From: an uncultured Bacteroidota bacterium
GTDB lineage: Bacteria; Bacteroidota; Bacteroidia; Flavobacteriales; Flavobacteriaceae
DNA: 51,523 nucleotides
Direction of reading: 5' to 3'
Assembly (NCBI GenBank): GCA_902609185.1
Contig: CACLQX010000003.1
Location: 1 to 51,523 of the forward strand
Part shown: piece after piece, positions 26,265 through 36,564 of the stretch
Position numbering within the stretch: position 1 is the stretch's first letter
Layout: every line of letters begins with the position of its first letter
Position numbers and translations under genes: made by a program
Notes under the pieces: model-generated
Seen by the model: only the letters and a program-made list of their open reading frames with translations
Databases searched by the model: none
Told to the model about the DNA's origin: nothing

Positions 26265-28688
26265 TTATAATTTATTATTTTCAAGTGAAAAATTAATTAC
26301 TTCAATCATTTTTTCAACATACCTAAATTTTAAACCCTTGATATATTTTTTTTCAATTTCATCTACATGTTTTTTGTTTGCAACAGGTAAAACTATTTGT
26401 TTAATATTTGCTCTTTTAGCAGCTAAAATTTTTTCTTTAATTCCACCAACTGGAAGAACTTTTCCTCTCAATGTAATCTCTCCACTCATTGCTAAGCTTG
26501 ATTTTACTTTCTTATTTTTGATTAAGGAAACCAATGAGGTCAAAATAGTTATGCCTGCACTTGGACCATCTTTTGGAGTTGCACCCTCAGGTACATGAAT
26601 ATGAAAATTATTCTCAAAAAAGTCTTGATTTTCTACACCCAATAATTTGGAGTTTGATTTCAAATATTCAAGAGCAATGGTGGCAGATTCTTTCATTACC
26701 TTACCTAAATTTCCAGTAATCGAAAGGCTACCTTTTCCTTTTGACATTGTCGATTCAATAAAAAGGATTTCACCCCCGTATTGGGTCCAAGCTAGTCCAT
26801 TAACAATTCCTGTGATATCATTATTTTCTGAAATTGTCTGTTCTAATCCGATTCCAAGAATATCTTTAAGATGATGGATCTTTAAACTACTTTCGTAAGG
26901 TTCTTTTTTTACAATTGATTTTGCAACCCATCGTGATATTTTTGAAATTTTTTTGTCTAGCAATCTTACACCTGACTCTTTTGTGTATCCCTTAATTATT
27001 GCTGTTATTACATCATTGTCTAAGTCAAAAGCATCATTTCCTAGACCATGATTGTCTTTTTGTTTCTTTATCAAATATTTTTTTGCAATTTGTACTTTTT
27101 CTTCGAGACTATATCCTGAAATATTAATTAATTCCATCCTATCAAGCAATGCAGGTTGAATATTATTAATATTATTTGCTGTGGCAATAAATAAAACTTT
27201 TGATAAATCAAACCCTAATTCTAAAAAATTATCATAAAACGATATATTTTGTTCTGGGTCTAAGACCTCTAGCATTGCAGATGAGGGATCTCCTTGATTT
27301 CCAATACTCATTTTATCAATTTCATCTAAAACAAAAACAGGATTAGAAGTCTTTACCTTTTTTAAATTCTGTATTATTCTACCTGGCATTGCGCCAATGT
27401 AGGTTTTTCTGTGGCCTCTTATTTCAGATTCGTCTCTTAATCCGCCAAGGGATATTCTAACATATTCTCTACCCAAAGCTTTTGCAATAGATTTACCTAG
27501 TGATGTTTTTCCAACACCCGGTGGTCCATAAAAACATAAAATTGGAGCACTCATGTCACCCTTCAATTTTAAAACAGCAATTTGCTCAATTATTCTCTCC
27601 TTAACTGTTTTTAAGCCAAAATGATCTTTGTTTAGAGTCCTCAATGCATTGTCAAGTTTATAATTATCTTTTGAAAATTCGTTCCACGGTAAATCTAGAA
27701 GAAGATCAATATAGTTTCTCTGAATAGAATACTCAGCCATTTGAGTATTAATTCTTTGGAGTTTGACTAACTCTTTTTCAAAGTGATTTTTAACATCTTT
27801 GTTCCATTTTTTTATACTTGCTTTTGTTCTTATATCTTCAATATCTTTATGGCTAGATGAGCTACCCAACTCCTCCTGAATAGTCTTAAGTTGTTGATTC
27901 AAATAATATTCACGTTGTTGTTGGTCAAGATCATTTCTAACTTTTGATTGTATATCGTTTTTCAATGATAGTTTCTGAAATTCAATATTCATATATTTTA
28001 AACATTCAATTGCCCTGTTTTGGTGACTATCAGTTTCTAAAATTTTGTATTTATCTGAAACACTTATATTCATATTTGATGAAACAAAATTTACCAAAAA
28101 TGTATTGCTGTGGATATTTTTAATTGCTATCGATGCCTCAGATGGAATATTTGGATTTTCATCAATAATTTTTAAGGCTAAGTCTTTAATTGAATCTATG
28201 GTTGCATTATATTTTTTATCATTTTTTTGAGGTTTGATTTCGTTTATTTCGCATATATCAGCTTTTATAAATGGCTTTTCTGACAGAATTTTTTCTATTT
28301 TAAACCTTTTCTTGCCCTGTATAATGATTGTTAGGTTGCCATCCGGCATTTGTAAAACTCTTAGAATTTTGGCAACTGTGCCAATATTATTAATATCTGC
28401 TATTTTAGGATCAGAAACCTTATTATTAATTTGCGAAACAACACCAATTAACTTATCTCCTTTGTTGGCGGCCTTAATTAACTTAACAGATTTGTTTCTA
28501 GTAGCTGTTATTGGAATAACAACACCAGGAAATAGCACTGTATTTTTTAATGGAAGAATTGATAATGACTTTGGTAATTTTTCTTTATTTATAGCTTCTT
28601 CATCATCAGATGTCATAAGAGGAATAAGCTCCGACTCTTCATTAATTATATTGCTTGAGAGTGTATTTAAATCAAATAAGTTTTCCAT
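26265..28688 (-). CDS. lon: ATP-dependent endopeptidase La
   Basis: 807 aa; CFYGPPGVGKTSLGKSIAKALGREY, Walker B FVLDEIDKM, catalytic PKDGPSAGITI and proteolytic Lys region GIKEKILAAKRA. Confidence 0.98.
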   Translation of the reverse strand: MENLFDLNTLSSNIINEESELIPLMTSDDEEAINKEKLPKSLSILPLKNTVLFPGVVIPITATRNKSVKLIKAANKGDKLIGVVSQINNKVSDPKIADINNIGTVAKILRVLQMPDGNLTIIIQGKKRFKIEKILSEKPFIKADICEINEIKPQKNDKKYNATIDSIKDLALKIIDENPNIPSEASIAIKNIHSNTFLVNFVSSNMNISVSDKYKILETDSHQNRAIECLKYMNIEFQKLSLKNDIQSKVRNDLDQQQREYYLNQQLKTIQEELGSSSSHKDIEDIRTKASIKKWNKDVKNHFEKELVKLQRINTQMAEYSIQRNYIDLLLDLPWNEFSKDNYKLDNALRTLNKDHFGLKTVKERIIEQIAVLKLKGDMSAPILCFYGPPGVGKTSLGKSIAKALGREYVRISLGGLRDESEIRGHRKTYIGAMPGRIIQNLKKVKTSNPVFVLDEIDKMSIGNQGDPSSAMLEVLDPEQNISFYDNFLELGFDLSKVLFIATANNINNIQPALLDRMELINISGYSLEEKVQIAKKYLIKKQKDNHGLGNDAFDLDNDVITAIIKGYTKESGVRLLDKKISKISRWVAKSIVKKEPYESSLKIHHLKDILGIGLEQTISENNDITGIVNGLAWTQYGGEILFIESTMSKGKGSLSITGNLGKVMKESATIALEYLKSNSKLLGVENQDFFENNFHIHVPEGATPKDGPSAGITILTSLVSLIKNKKVKSSLAMSGEITLRGKVLPVGGIKEKILAAKRANIKQIVLPVANKKHVDEIEKKYIKGLKFRYVEKMIEVINFSLENNKL

Positions 28689-28736
28689 TTCTAAGACAGA
28701 TTAATCTTGAATAAGCTTTGTTGCTGATGGAATATT

Positions 28737-28752
28737 TTCAAGGACCATGCCA
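28737..28752 (-). promoter_or_regulatory. degenerate sigma-54-like element upstream of lon
   Basis: Reverse strand TGGCATGGTCCTTGAA (TGGCAt-N5-TTGa), 12 nt downstream of a TGTCA; parallels the dnaK arrangement. Confidence 0.3.
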
Positions 28753-28772
28753 TCATAAAACAATTGACAAGA

Positions 28773-30083
28773 TTACAGTTTTTTCATTTTTATATCCTTT
28801 AAAAGTATTGCGCCAAAAATAAAAATGACAGCAAAGACAATAATTGAATTTCTTAAACTTCCAGTAAATTGATCAACTATTCCAGACATAAATGTTCCCA
28901 GTGAAATACTTATTATCATGCACATTTGATAAAAACTAAAATATGAACAAGTGTTTTTTGTTTCTGGTATTAATTTAGAATATGTCGATCTGGACAACGC
29001 TTGAATTCCACCCATTACTAATCCAACTAGTGCTGCAATAACATAGAATTCATGAGAAAACTTAATAAAATAACCTCCTACACAAAGGAAAAACCAAAAG
29101 ATATTGAGAAAAATTAAGGTTTGTATATTACCAAACTTTTCTGAGAATTTTGCGGTTAACATTGCTCCAATAATGGCAATTAACTGTATTAGAAGCATAC
29201 TAATTATTAATCCAATTTGCTTCTCACCCTCTCTCCATATAATTTCTTGCTCTCCAAAATAAGTTGCAATTAAAATAATTGTTTGTAAAGCACAACTAAA
29301 AACAAAAAAAGCAATAAGAAATTTTTTTATTGATTTTTGTTTTTTTATCATTTTCCAAACATTGTTTAACTCCGAAAAACCACCTAATAATACAGCTTTT
29401 TTTAAAATATTTTTATTTGTCGATTGTATTTGATTTTTTGGTAAATAGTAAAAAGTGTATTGACTAAAACCAGCCCACCACAAACCGACCATAACAAAAG
29501 AAATTTTCATTGGTTCGATTGTATCTTGAAAACCAAAGGTTGATGGGTATAAAACCATTAAAAGGTTGATCAATAAAAGCAAAACACTTCCAATGTACCC
29601 ATAAGAGAAACCTTGAGCACTGGCTTTGTCTTGCTGATGAGGAAAAGCAATTTCGGGTAAATAAGAATTATAAAACACTAAACTAGCCCAAAAACTAAAT
29701 AATGCAAAAAAGTAAAAAAATAATCCTAAATATATATTTTCAATTGTAAAAAAATATAATCCTATACATGAAACACTTCCTAAATAGCAGAAAAATTTTA
29801 AAAATGAAACTTTATTTTTAAGATAGTCTGCAACTCCTGAAAGTATTGGAATCATGAATGCAAGGCAAAGAAAAACTAGACTAGTTAAATGTTGAATTAG
29901 AGCAGTGTTTTTATAATTAACTCCAAAAACCTCTACATAAAGACTTTCTTCAAATAAAGTTCCAAAATATTGAGGAAATATTGCAGTAGATATTACAAGG
30001 GCATAAACAGAGTTAGCCCAATCATAAAAAGCCCATGCTCTCAACAATTTTTTATCTCCCTTTTTATATTTAGTTTTTGGCAT
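28773..30083 (-). CDS. MFS transporter, UMF1/Atg22-like
   Basis: 436 aa, ~12 hydrophobic segments; RAWAFYDWANSVYALVISTAIFPQYF is characteristic of this family. Confidence 0.88.
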   Translation of the reverse strand: MPKTKYKKGDKKLLRAWAFYDWANSVYALVISTAIFPQYFGTLFEESLYVEVFGVNYKNTALIQHLTSLVFLCLAFMIPILSGVADYLKNKVSFLKFFCYLGSVSCIGLYFFTIENIYLGLFFYFFALFSFWASLVFYNSYLPEIAFPHQQDKASAQGFSYGYIGSVLLLLINLLMVLYPSTFGFQDTIEPMKISFVMVGLWWAGFSQYTFYYLPKNQIQSTNKNILKKAVLLGGFSELNNVWKMIKKQKSIKKFLIAFFVFSCALQTIILIATYFGEQEIIWREGEKQIGLIISMLLIQLIAIIGAMLTAKFSEKFGNIQTLIFLNIFWFFLCVGGYFIKFSHEFYVIAALVGLVMGGIQALSRSTYSKLIPETKNTCSYFSFYQMCMIISISLGTFMSGIVDQFTGSLRNSIIVFAVIFIFGAILLKDIKMKKL

Positions 30084-30131
30084 AGTTGCTGATTATGTTG
30101 AAAATATAAATTATTTTTGAACAAACTTTAA

Positions 30132-30596
30132 ATGAAGTATATAAATTTTCTTTTTCTATCTCTATTATTTTTAACAGCTTGCAAATCACAAACTAATGAA
30201 ATTAACTACGAAGTAATTAAAACTGATAATGAGTGGAGAGAGCAACTTGATCAAATGTCCTATCTGGTTTTAAGAAAAGCTTACACTGAAAGACCTTACA
30301 CTGGTAAATATGATAATTTTTATGAAAAAGGCACATATCACTGTGCAGGTTGTAATGAACCACTTTATAAATCCAATAATAAATACAACTCCTTTTGTGG
30401 TTGGCCGAGTTTTGATAAAGAAATTAATGATAAATTAGTTTATGATGTCGATTATAAATTGGGTTATCCCAGAACAGAAATAAAATGTAAGAAATGTGGT
30501 GGTCATTTAGGTCATGTATTTAGCGATGGGCCAAAAGAAACTACGGGCATTCGACATTGTGTAAACTCTGCTGCATTAATTTTTAAAAAATCATGA
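30132..30596 (+). CDS. msrB: peptide-methionine (R)-S-oxide reductase, predicted lipoprotein
   Basis: Signal/lipobox MKYINFLFLSLLFLTAC; CAGC / CKKCGGHLGHVFSDGP / GIRHCVNSAAL MsrB motifs. Confidence 0.94.
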   Translation: MKYINFLFLSLLFLTACKSQTNEINYEVIKTDNEWREQLDQMSYLVLRKAYTERPYTGKYDNFYEKGTYHCAGCNEPLYKSNNKYNSFCGWPSFDKEINDKLVYDVDYKLGYPRTEIKCKKCGGHLGHVFSDGPKETTGIRHCVNSAALIFKKS

Positions 30597-30976
30597 TTAA
30601 TAAAGACAATAAATACTGGAAATCTAAATTAGATGAACTAAGCTACAAAGTTTTAAGAGAAGCAGCAACTGAAATTCCATTTTCTGGAAAATACAATCTA
30701 CATTTCAAAAATGGAAATTACAGGTGTAAAGGATGTGATGCAGTTTTATTTGAAAGCGATTCAAAGTTTGATAGCGGGTGTGGCTGGCCAAGTTTTGACA
30801 GAGCAAAAAAAGGAAGTATAACTTACAGAGAAGATAGATCATTGATGAGAATTAGAACAGAGATATTATGTTCAAATTGTAATGGTCATATAGGCCATGT
30901 TTTTAATGATGGTCCAACCGAAACAGGTATGAGATACTGTGTTAATTCTGCAAGTATAAATTTTGAAAATAAATAA
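30593..30976 (+). CDS. msrB: peptide-methionine (R)-S-oxide reductase, cytoplasmic
   Basis: 127 aa; CKGCDAVLF, CGWPSFD, CSNCNGHIGHVFNDGPTETGMRYCVNSASI; ATG overlaps the previous stop (ATGA). Confidence 0.95.
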   Translation: MINKDNKYWKSKLDELSYKVLREAATEIPFSGKYNLHFKNGNYRCKGCDAVLFESDSKFDSGCGWPSFDRAKKGSITYREDRSLMRIRTEILCSNCNGHIGHVFNDGPTETGMRYCVNSASINFENK

Positions 30977-30977
30977 T

Positions 30978-32366
30978 ATGGAAAATTATGATATTGTTGT
31001 ATTAGGAAGTGGTCCAGGTGGTTACGTAAGTGCTATAAGAGCTTCCCAATTAGGTTTTAAAGTAGCCATAATTGAGAAGGAAAGTTTAGGTGGTATTTGT
31101 CTAAATTGGGGGTGTATACCAACTAAAGCCCTAATCAAGTCTGCAGAAGTATTTGATTATCTAAACAACATAAATGATTATGGGATTACTGTTGAAAATT
31201 ACAACCAAAACTTTAATAAAATTATTGATCGAAGCAGAAATGTTGCAGATAAAATGAGCAAAGGGGTTCACTTCTTGATGAAAAAAAATAAAATAAAAGT
31301 TTATGAGGGTTTTGGAAAAATAAAAGAAGATAAAATATTAGAGATAACCAATGATAAAGAGTCTTTTGATATATCTGCAAAAAATATAATTATAGCCACA
31401 GGTGCTAGATCTAGAGATATAGAATCGTTAAAAAAGGACGGAGAAAAAATTCTGGGTTACCGTGATGCTATGACATTGAATAAGCAACCTAATAGTATGA
31501 TTATTGTTGGATCTGGTGCAATAGGAATTGAGTTTGCATATTTTTATAATTCCTTAGGAACGGAAGTAACTGTTGTTGAATTTCAAGATAGAATAGCTCC
31601 AAATGAAGATCACGAGATATCAAAAGAATTAGAAAAAATTCTAAAGAAAAAAAATATTAATATTCTAACCAGCTCAAAAGTTGTTTCCTCAGAAATAAGC
31701 AATGATAAAGTAAAGGTAGAAATTGAGAGTAAAGACAATAATCTCGAACTTGTCAGCGATGTTGTTTTAAGTGCTGTTGGTATAAAGTCAAATATTGAAG
31801 ATATTGGATTAGAGCAAATTGGTATTAAAGTTGAATCTGATAAAATATTAGTTAATGAATTTTACAAGACAAATGTTGATGGTATTTTTGCCATTGGCGA
31901 TATTGTCTCTGGACAGTCTCTAGCTCATGTTGCATCAGCTGAAGGTATAACATGTGTTGAATACATAAAAGGCTTAAACCCTCATCCCATCGACTACAAT
32001 AATATTCCTGGCTGTACTTATAGTAAACCTGAGATTGCTTCAGTTGGTTTCACAGAAAAAAAGGCTATAGAAAATGGTTATGAAATAAAAGTCGGTAAAT
32101 TTCCCTTCTCAGCATCTGGTAAAGCCCAAGCTTCTGGTCATACTTATGGTTTCGTGAAAGTTATTTTTGATTCTAAATACGGAGAATGGTTAGGATGCCA
32201 TATGATTGGTAGCAATGTCACTGAAATGATTTCAGAGGCAGTTGTTGGAAAAAAACTAGAAACTACAGGGCATGAAATTTTAAAATCTGTTCATCCACAT
32301 CCTACAATGAGTGAAGCAGTAATGGAGGCAGTGGCAGATGCATATAATGAAGTTATTCATCTTTAA
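30978..32366 (+). CDS. lpdA: dihydrolipoyl dehydrogenase
   Basis: MENYDIVVLGSGPGGYVSAIRASQLG, GGICLNWGCIPTKAL disulfide motif, C-terminal HPHPTMSEAVMEA. Confidence 0.96.
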   Translation: MENYDIVVLGSGPGGYVSAIRASQLGFKVAIIEKESLGGICLNWGCIPTKALIKSAEVFDYLNNINDYGITVENYNQNFNKIIDRSRNVADKMSKGVHFLMKKNKIKVYEGFGKIKEDKILEITNDKESFDISAKNIIIATGARSRDIESLKKDGEKILGYRDAMTLNKQPNSMIIVGSGAIGIEFAYFYNSLGTEVTVVEFQDRIAPNEDHEISKELEKILKKKNINILTSSKVVSSEISNDKVKVEIESKDNNLELVSDVVLSAVGIKSNIEDIGLEQIGIKVESDKILVNEFYKTNVDGIFAIGDIVSGQSLAHVASAEGITCVEYIKGLNPHPIDYNNIPGCTYSKPEIASVGFTEKKAIENGYEIKVGKFPFSASGKAQASGHTYGFVKVIFDSKYGEWLGCHMIGSNVTEMISEAVVGKKLETTGHEILKSVHPHPTMSEAVMEAVADAYNEVIHL

Positions 32367-32793
32367 TTCTGTCTACAAAACTAATAATAGCTAACTCATA
32401 ACTCAACAAGCCAAAACCCTGGATAACCCCTTTAACATGCGGGCTTATATATGATTTGTGTCTATAATCCTCCCTCGATTTAGTATTAGATATGTGAACT
32501 TCAACTACAGGTGTTTCAATCGCTCTTACAGCATCAGCTATACCAACAGATGTATGTGTGTAGGCTGCAGCATTAAGAATAATTCCATCAAAAGAGTATC
32601 CAACTTCCTGTATCTTGTCTATGATTTCACCCTCAATATTGGATTGAAAATAATCAATATACAATTCAGGGTATTTATTTAATATATGATCCAAATAATC
32701 ATCAAAACTCATAACCCCATATATACTTTTTTCTCTTTGGCCAATTAGGTTTAAGTTGGGACCATTTATAATTTGTAACTTCATATTTTTCAA
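32353..32793 (-). CDS. aroQ: type II 3-dehydroquinate dehydratase
   Basis: LQIINGPNLNLIGQRE, QSNIEGEIIDKIQE, ILNAAAYTHTSVGIADA, EVHISN. Confidence 0.97.
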   Translation of the reverse strand: MKNMKLQIINGPNLNLIGQREKSIYGVMSFDDYLDHILNKYPELYIDYFQSNIEGEIIDKIQEVGYSFDGIILNAAAYTHTSVGIADAVRAIETPVVEVHISNTKSREDYRHKSYISPHVKGVIQGFGLLSYELAIISFVDRIKDE

Positions 32794-32817
32794 TTTATAA
32801 ATTTAAAATTAAAAGAC

Positions 32818-33708
32818 TTGAATCTAACAACTTATTTTAAAGATTTTGAAAATTTTTTAAAATTAGAAAGAAATTTATCTAAAAATACAATCCAAAGTTA
32901 TAGATCAGATTTAAAAAAATTTGAAGTTTTTTTATTAAAAACTAATGTTAAAGAATTGAAATATATAAAGCCTGAAATAGTTCGTGAGTTTTTATATGAA
33001 CAATCAAAAAAAGTTACTGGAAAAACGCAAGGAAGAATTATATCAACACTAAGATCGTTTTATAATTTTTTAGTTTTAGAAAAAATAGCAGAAAACAATC
33101 CAATTGAAGACATTGATTATCCAAAAATTTATTCTAAAGTTCCTTTTGTCCTTTCAACTAATGAAATAGATAAAATAATACTGCAAGCTTCTCATACAAA
33201 ATTTGGTACAAGAAATCAAACAATGATTGAAGTAATGTACAGTTGTGGTCTTCGTGTAAGTGAGGTGATAGAAATGAAAATATCGAATATATTTTTTGAT
33301 GAATCTTTAATTAAGGTTTTGGGTAAAGGCAAAAAAGAGAGGTTTGTTCCTTTAAGTTGTATCGCAAAAAAATTACTATACAATTATATTGAATGTGAGA
33401 GAAAGGAATCTAAGTTTGATAAACAATCCGTTGATATTGTTTTTTTAAATAATAGAGGTGGAAAATTGAGTAGGATAATGCTATACAATATTATAAATGA
33501 TGCTGCTTTAGCAGCAAAAATTACCTCTAAAATTAGCCCACATACATTGAGACATTCTTTTGCAACACATCTCATCGAAAATGGAGCCGATATCATAAGT
33601 ATTCAAAAAATGATGGGACATGAAAATATTGTTACAACTGAAAAATATTTGAACGTAAATAAAAAACACTTAGTTGAAACCATGATTAAGTACCATCCTA
33701 GAAAATAA
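32818..33708 (+). CDS. xerD: site-specific tyrosine recombinase XerC/XerD
   Basis: 296 aa (TTG start); RNLSKNTIQSYRSDL, CGLRVSEV, PHTLRHSFATHLIENGADI, GHENIVTTEKYL. Confidence 0.92.
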   Translation: MNLTTYFKDFENFLKLERNLSKNTIQSYRSDLKKFEVFLLKTNVKELKYIKPEIVREFLYEQSKKVTGKTQGRIISTLRSFYNFLVLEKIAENNPIEDIDYPKIYSKVPFVLSTNEIDKIILQASHTKFGTRNQTMIEVMYSCGLRVSEVIEMKISNIFFDESLIKVLGKGKKERFVPLSCIAKKLLYNYIECERKESKFDKQSVDIVFLNNRGGKLSRIMLYNIINDAALAAKITSKISPHTLRHSFATHLIENGADIISIQKMMGHENIVTTEKYLNVNKKHLVETMIKYHPRK

Positions 33709-33710
33709 AT

Positions 33711-34409
33711 TCAAATTGATAATTTAAATCCTTTACCATGAATGTTATCAATTCTTATTGACGGGTCCTTGGACAGATATTTTCTAATCTTAGTAATATA
33801 AACATCCATAGACCTTGACGTAAAATAATTATCATCCTTCCAAATCTTAATTAATGCTTCTTCTCTCGACGTTAAATCGTTTATATTTTCAATTAGTAAT
33901 TGAAGTAAATCCGACTCTTTTGGAGATAATGTAACAGGCTTCCCATTATTAAAAATTAATTGTCTAAGTTTTGAATCGAAGGTGAACTTAGAAAACTTAT
34001 AATCAGTTTTTTTGTTTTCGATCAGAGTTGATCTAAAATTCCTTTTAAAATGTGATTTAATTTTTAATAAAAGTATATCAGAATCAAATGGTTTTATAAT
34101 ATAATCGTCTGCACCAATTTTAAAACCTTTTACAACGTCATCCTTTAAAGATTTTGCAGTCAAAAAAATGATAGGAACATTATAATTTAGGTTTCTAATT
34201 TCTTTTGCAAGAGTAAATCCATCCTTGAAAGGCATCATAATATCCAAAATACACATATCAAAATTTTGAGATTTAAATTTTTTTAAGCCGTCAACACCAT
34301 TCTTTGAAAGTGTAACTTTAAAAGAATGTAATCTGAGAAAATCAACTAATATTGATCCAAAGTTTGGATCATCCTCAACAATTAATATTTTTTTACGTTT
34401 TATTGACAT
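33711..34409 (-). CDS. OmpR-family response regulator (RprY-like)
   Basis: Receiver ILIVEDDPNFG...MCILDIMMPFKDGF...FLTAKS; C-terminal winged helix SRSMDVYITKIRKYL. Confidence 0.93.
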   Translation of the reverse strand: MSIKRKKILIVEDDPNFGSILVDFLRLHSFKVTLSKNGVDGLKKFKSQNFDMCILDIMMPFKDGFTLAKEIRNLNYNVPIIFLTAKSLKDDVVKGFKIGADDYIIKPFDSDILLLKIKSHFKRNFRSTLIENKKTDYKFSKFTFDSKLRQLIFNNGKPVTLSPKESDLLQLLIENINDLTSREEALIKIWKDDNYFTSRSMDVYITKIRKYLSKDPSIRIDNIHGKGFKLSI

Positions 34410-35979
34410 TATTAAAAGTTATTTTAAACGTTGTGCCCTTACCCATTTGGCTTTTAACAGAAATAGAGCCCGCATGCAGCTCAATAATTTTTTTGACAAA
34501 AGCAAGACCTAAACCATGACCTTTTATGTTGTGAATATTTCCCTTGGTTTCTCTGTAAAATTTTTCAAAAATTTTAGTTTTAATTTTTTTTGTCATTCCA
34601 ATTCCATTGTCTTTAAAAAATACTATCGTATTTGATTTTTCATTCTTTACCATTATTTGAATTACGGGATTTGATTTTGAATATTTAAGAGAATTTTCAA
34701 GAATATTAACAAAAACATTTATCATTTCTTCTTCGGCTAACATCATAATATTTTCTTTTTTATCAAACTTCTTAGTAATCCTTGCCCCCACACTACCTGA
34801 AAGTAGCTCTACCCTATCAATGGCCAACTGAACTAATTTATTTAAATCCATCATCTTCATCTCAAGCTCTATTTTTTCTTTCTCTAATTGTGAAATCATC
34901 AAAACATTTTCAACCTGATTATTCATTCTATTATTTTCATCTTTTATGATATTTAAATAACCCATGGACTTTGTATCTACTTTTCCCATCATCTTTTTCT
35001 TTATAGCATCGATTGCTAGGTTTATAGTAGCTATAGGAGTTTTAAATTCATGAGTCATATTGTTGATGAAGTCTGATTTCATTTCAGAAATATTTTTTTG
35101 TTTTATAGAAATAACGATCGTTGAATAAAATGAAAAAATTATGATAAATGTAAAAAACATTAAAAGTAGGATGAGATAAATAATATTTGAATTAATAAAA
35201 GCAATATTCATGGGAAATCCAACAACTAATACGTAATCAGTTTCACCAATTTGGTTTGCAAATAAAGGGACACTGTGATGTGAAAGTTCATCAAAATTTT
35301 CATATCTACTTGTTCCTAATTTAGTTTCTATTTTCTTATTTAAAATCTTGAAATCATAATCATTTGGTAACCCTCTTTCTTTAAACTCTTTTTGTAAAAG
35401 TAGTTGGACTTCGATATTTGACACTCGATTAGCTATGGGCTTTAAGTTAGCTATATCAATAAAAATCGACTTATATTTTGCTTCATCAATGAGTGAAATT
35501 TCTTCCATCATCTGCAACTTTTCCATTGAACTCATATTATTCATTTCTTTTTCAAATGCATCATCAAAAATTATTGTTGATTTTAAGCTTGTGTAGTCTT
35601 TTATTGAAATACTATCTGATATTCTTGAGTCAAATAAGTTTGAATTAATTTTATAATCCTCCTCCAAAATAGCAGAATAATACAAATAAATGTTTTCGTC
35701 ATCTCTATTCTTGTCTACATACTGGAAGACATCAATAAGCTGGGACTCGACAGGTTCACCAATACTATCTTTTAGTTTTTGATAAACCGATAAGTAATCT
35801 CGCATTTCTCTATCTGAAATAGCATTTGCAACAGTAATTAATGCGCTATTGGTACTCTGAGAGAATTGTTTATCATAAATTTCAAGTGAATTTTTTATCC
35901 AATAAGCTTGTAAAAATATAATACCAATCAGCGACATTGACATGAATGCAATTAAAATAATGATTCTATTTTTTTTCAC
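34393..35979 (-). CDS. sensor histidine kinase (RprX-like)
   Basis: 528 aa; two TM segments, H-box NNMTHEFKTPIATINLAID, N/G boxes ILENSLKYS, FFKDNGIGM, GHGLGLAFVKKI. Confidence 0.94.
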   Translation of the reverse strand: MKKNRIIILIAFMSMSLIGIIFLQAYWIKNSLEIYDKQFSQSTNSALITVANAISDREMRDYLSVYQKLKDSIGEPVESQLIDVFQYVDKNRDDENIYLYYSAILEEDYKINSNLFDSRISDSISIKDYTSLKSTIIFDDAFEKEMNNMSSMEKLQMMEEISLIDEAKYKSIFIDIANLKPIANRVSNIEVQLLLQKEFKERGLPNDYDFKILNKKIETKLGTSRYENFDELSHHSVPLFANQIGETDYVLVVGFPMNIAFINSNIIYLILLLMFFTFIIIFSFYSTIVISIKQKNISEMKSDFINNMTHEFKTPIATINLAIDAIKKKMMGKVDTKSMGYLNIIKDENNRMNNQVENVLMISQLEKEKIELEMKMMDLNKLVQLAIDRVELLSGSVGARITKKFDKKENIMMLAEEEMINVFVNILENSLKYSKSNPVIQIMVKNEKSNTIVFFKDNGIGMTKKIKTKIFEKFYRETKGNIHNIKGHGLGLAFVKKIIELHAGSISVKSQMGKGTTFKITFNNVNKT

Positions 35980-36559
35980 TTAGCGATTCAATTTTATTTA
36001 TTAAACTTAATATTTCTGTTTTTGTTTTTGAAATGTTAATGTTTTCAATAACAAAAGTTGCTAAATTTATTTTTTTTTTATCACTCCACTGAACATTCAT
36101 GATTTTTTCGATCTTTTTTCTGCTTAAATTATCTCTGTTGATAATTCTATTAATTCTCTCAATTTTAGGTGATTTTAAAAGTATATTATAATCCATTAAC
36201 TTGTAAAAGTTACTTTCAAAAAGTATTGCTGACTCTACTAATATTTTTGATTTTAAATTTTTTTTTTCAAATTTTTTAAATTTCTCAAAAACTTTAGGAT
36301 GAACTATACTATTTAAAAGGTCTAACTTTTTAGTATCACTAAAAATAACTTCAGAAATATATATTGAGTTGAAATCACTACCATTGAATGATTTTGATCC
36401 AAAAAAATTTATAATAGATTTCTTTATCTCTATATCAGTTTTGATGATATTTTTTGCAATATCATCAGAATTAAATATTTTAAAATTTTTGTCGGCAAAG
36501 ACTTTAGAAACTGTGGTTTTACCTGAACCAATTCCACCTGTTAATCCAACTTTTAACAT
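35966..36559 (-). CDS. coaE: dephospho-CoA kinase
   Basis: LKVGLTGGIGSGKTTVSKVFADKNFKIFNSDDIAK. Confidence 0.95.
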   Translation of the reverse strand: MLKVGLTGGIGSGKTTVSKVFADKNFKIFNSDDIAKNIIKTDIEIKKSIINFFGSKSFNGSDFNSIYISEVIFSDTKKLDLLNSIVHPKVFEKFKKFEKKNLKSKILVESAILFESNFYKLMDYNILLKSPKIERINRIINRDNLSRKKIEKIMNVQWSDKKKINLATFVIENINISKTKTEILSLINKIESLSEKK

Positions 36560-36564
36560 CGAGA

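Noticed and set aside
32818-33708. Tyrosine recombinase as a sign of an integrated mobile element
   Set aside because: Length and motifs match housekeeping XerC/XerD, with core genes (aroQ, response regulator) on both sides and no attachment repeats or cargo seen.
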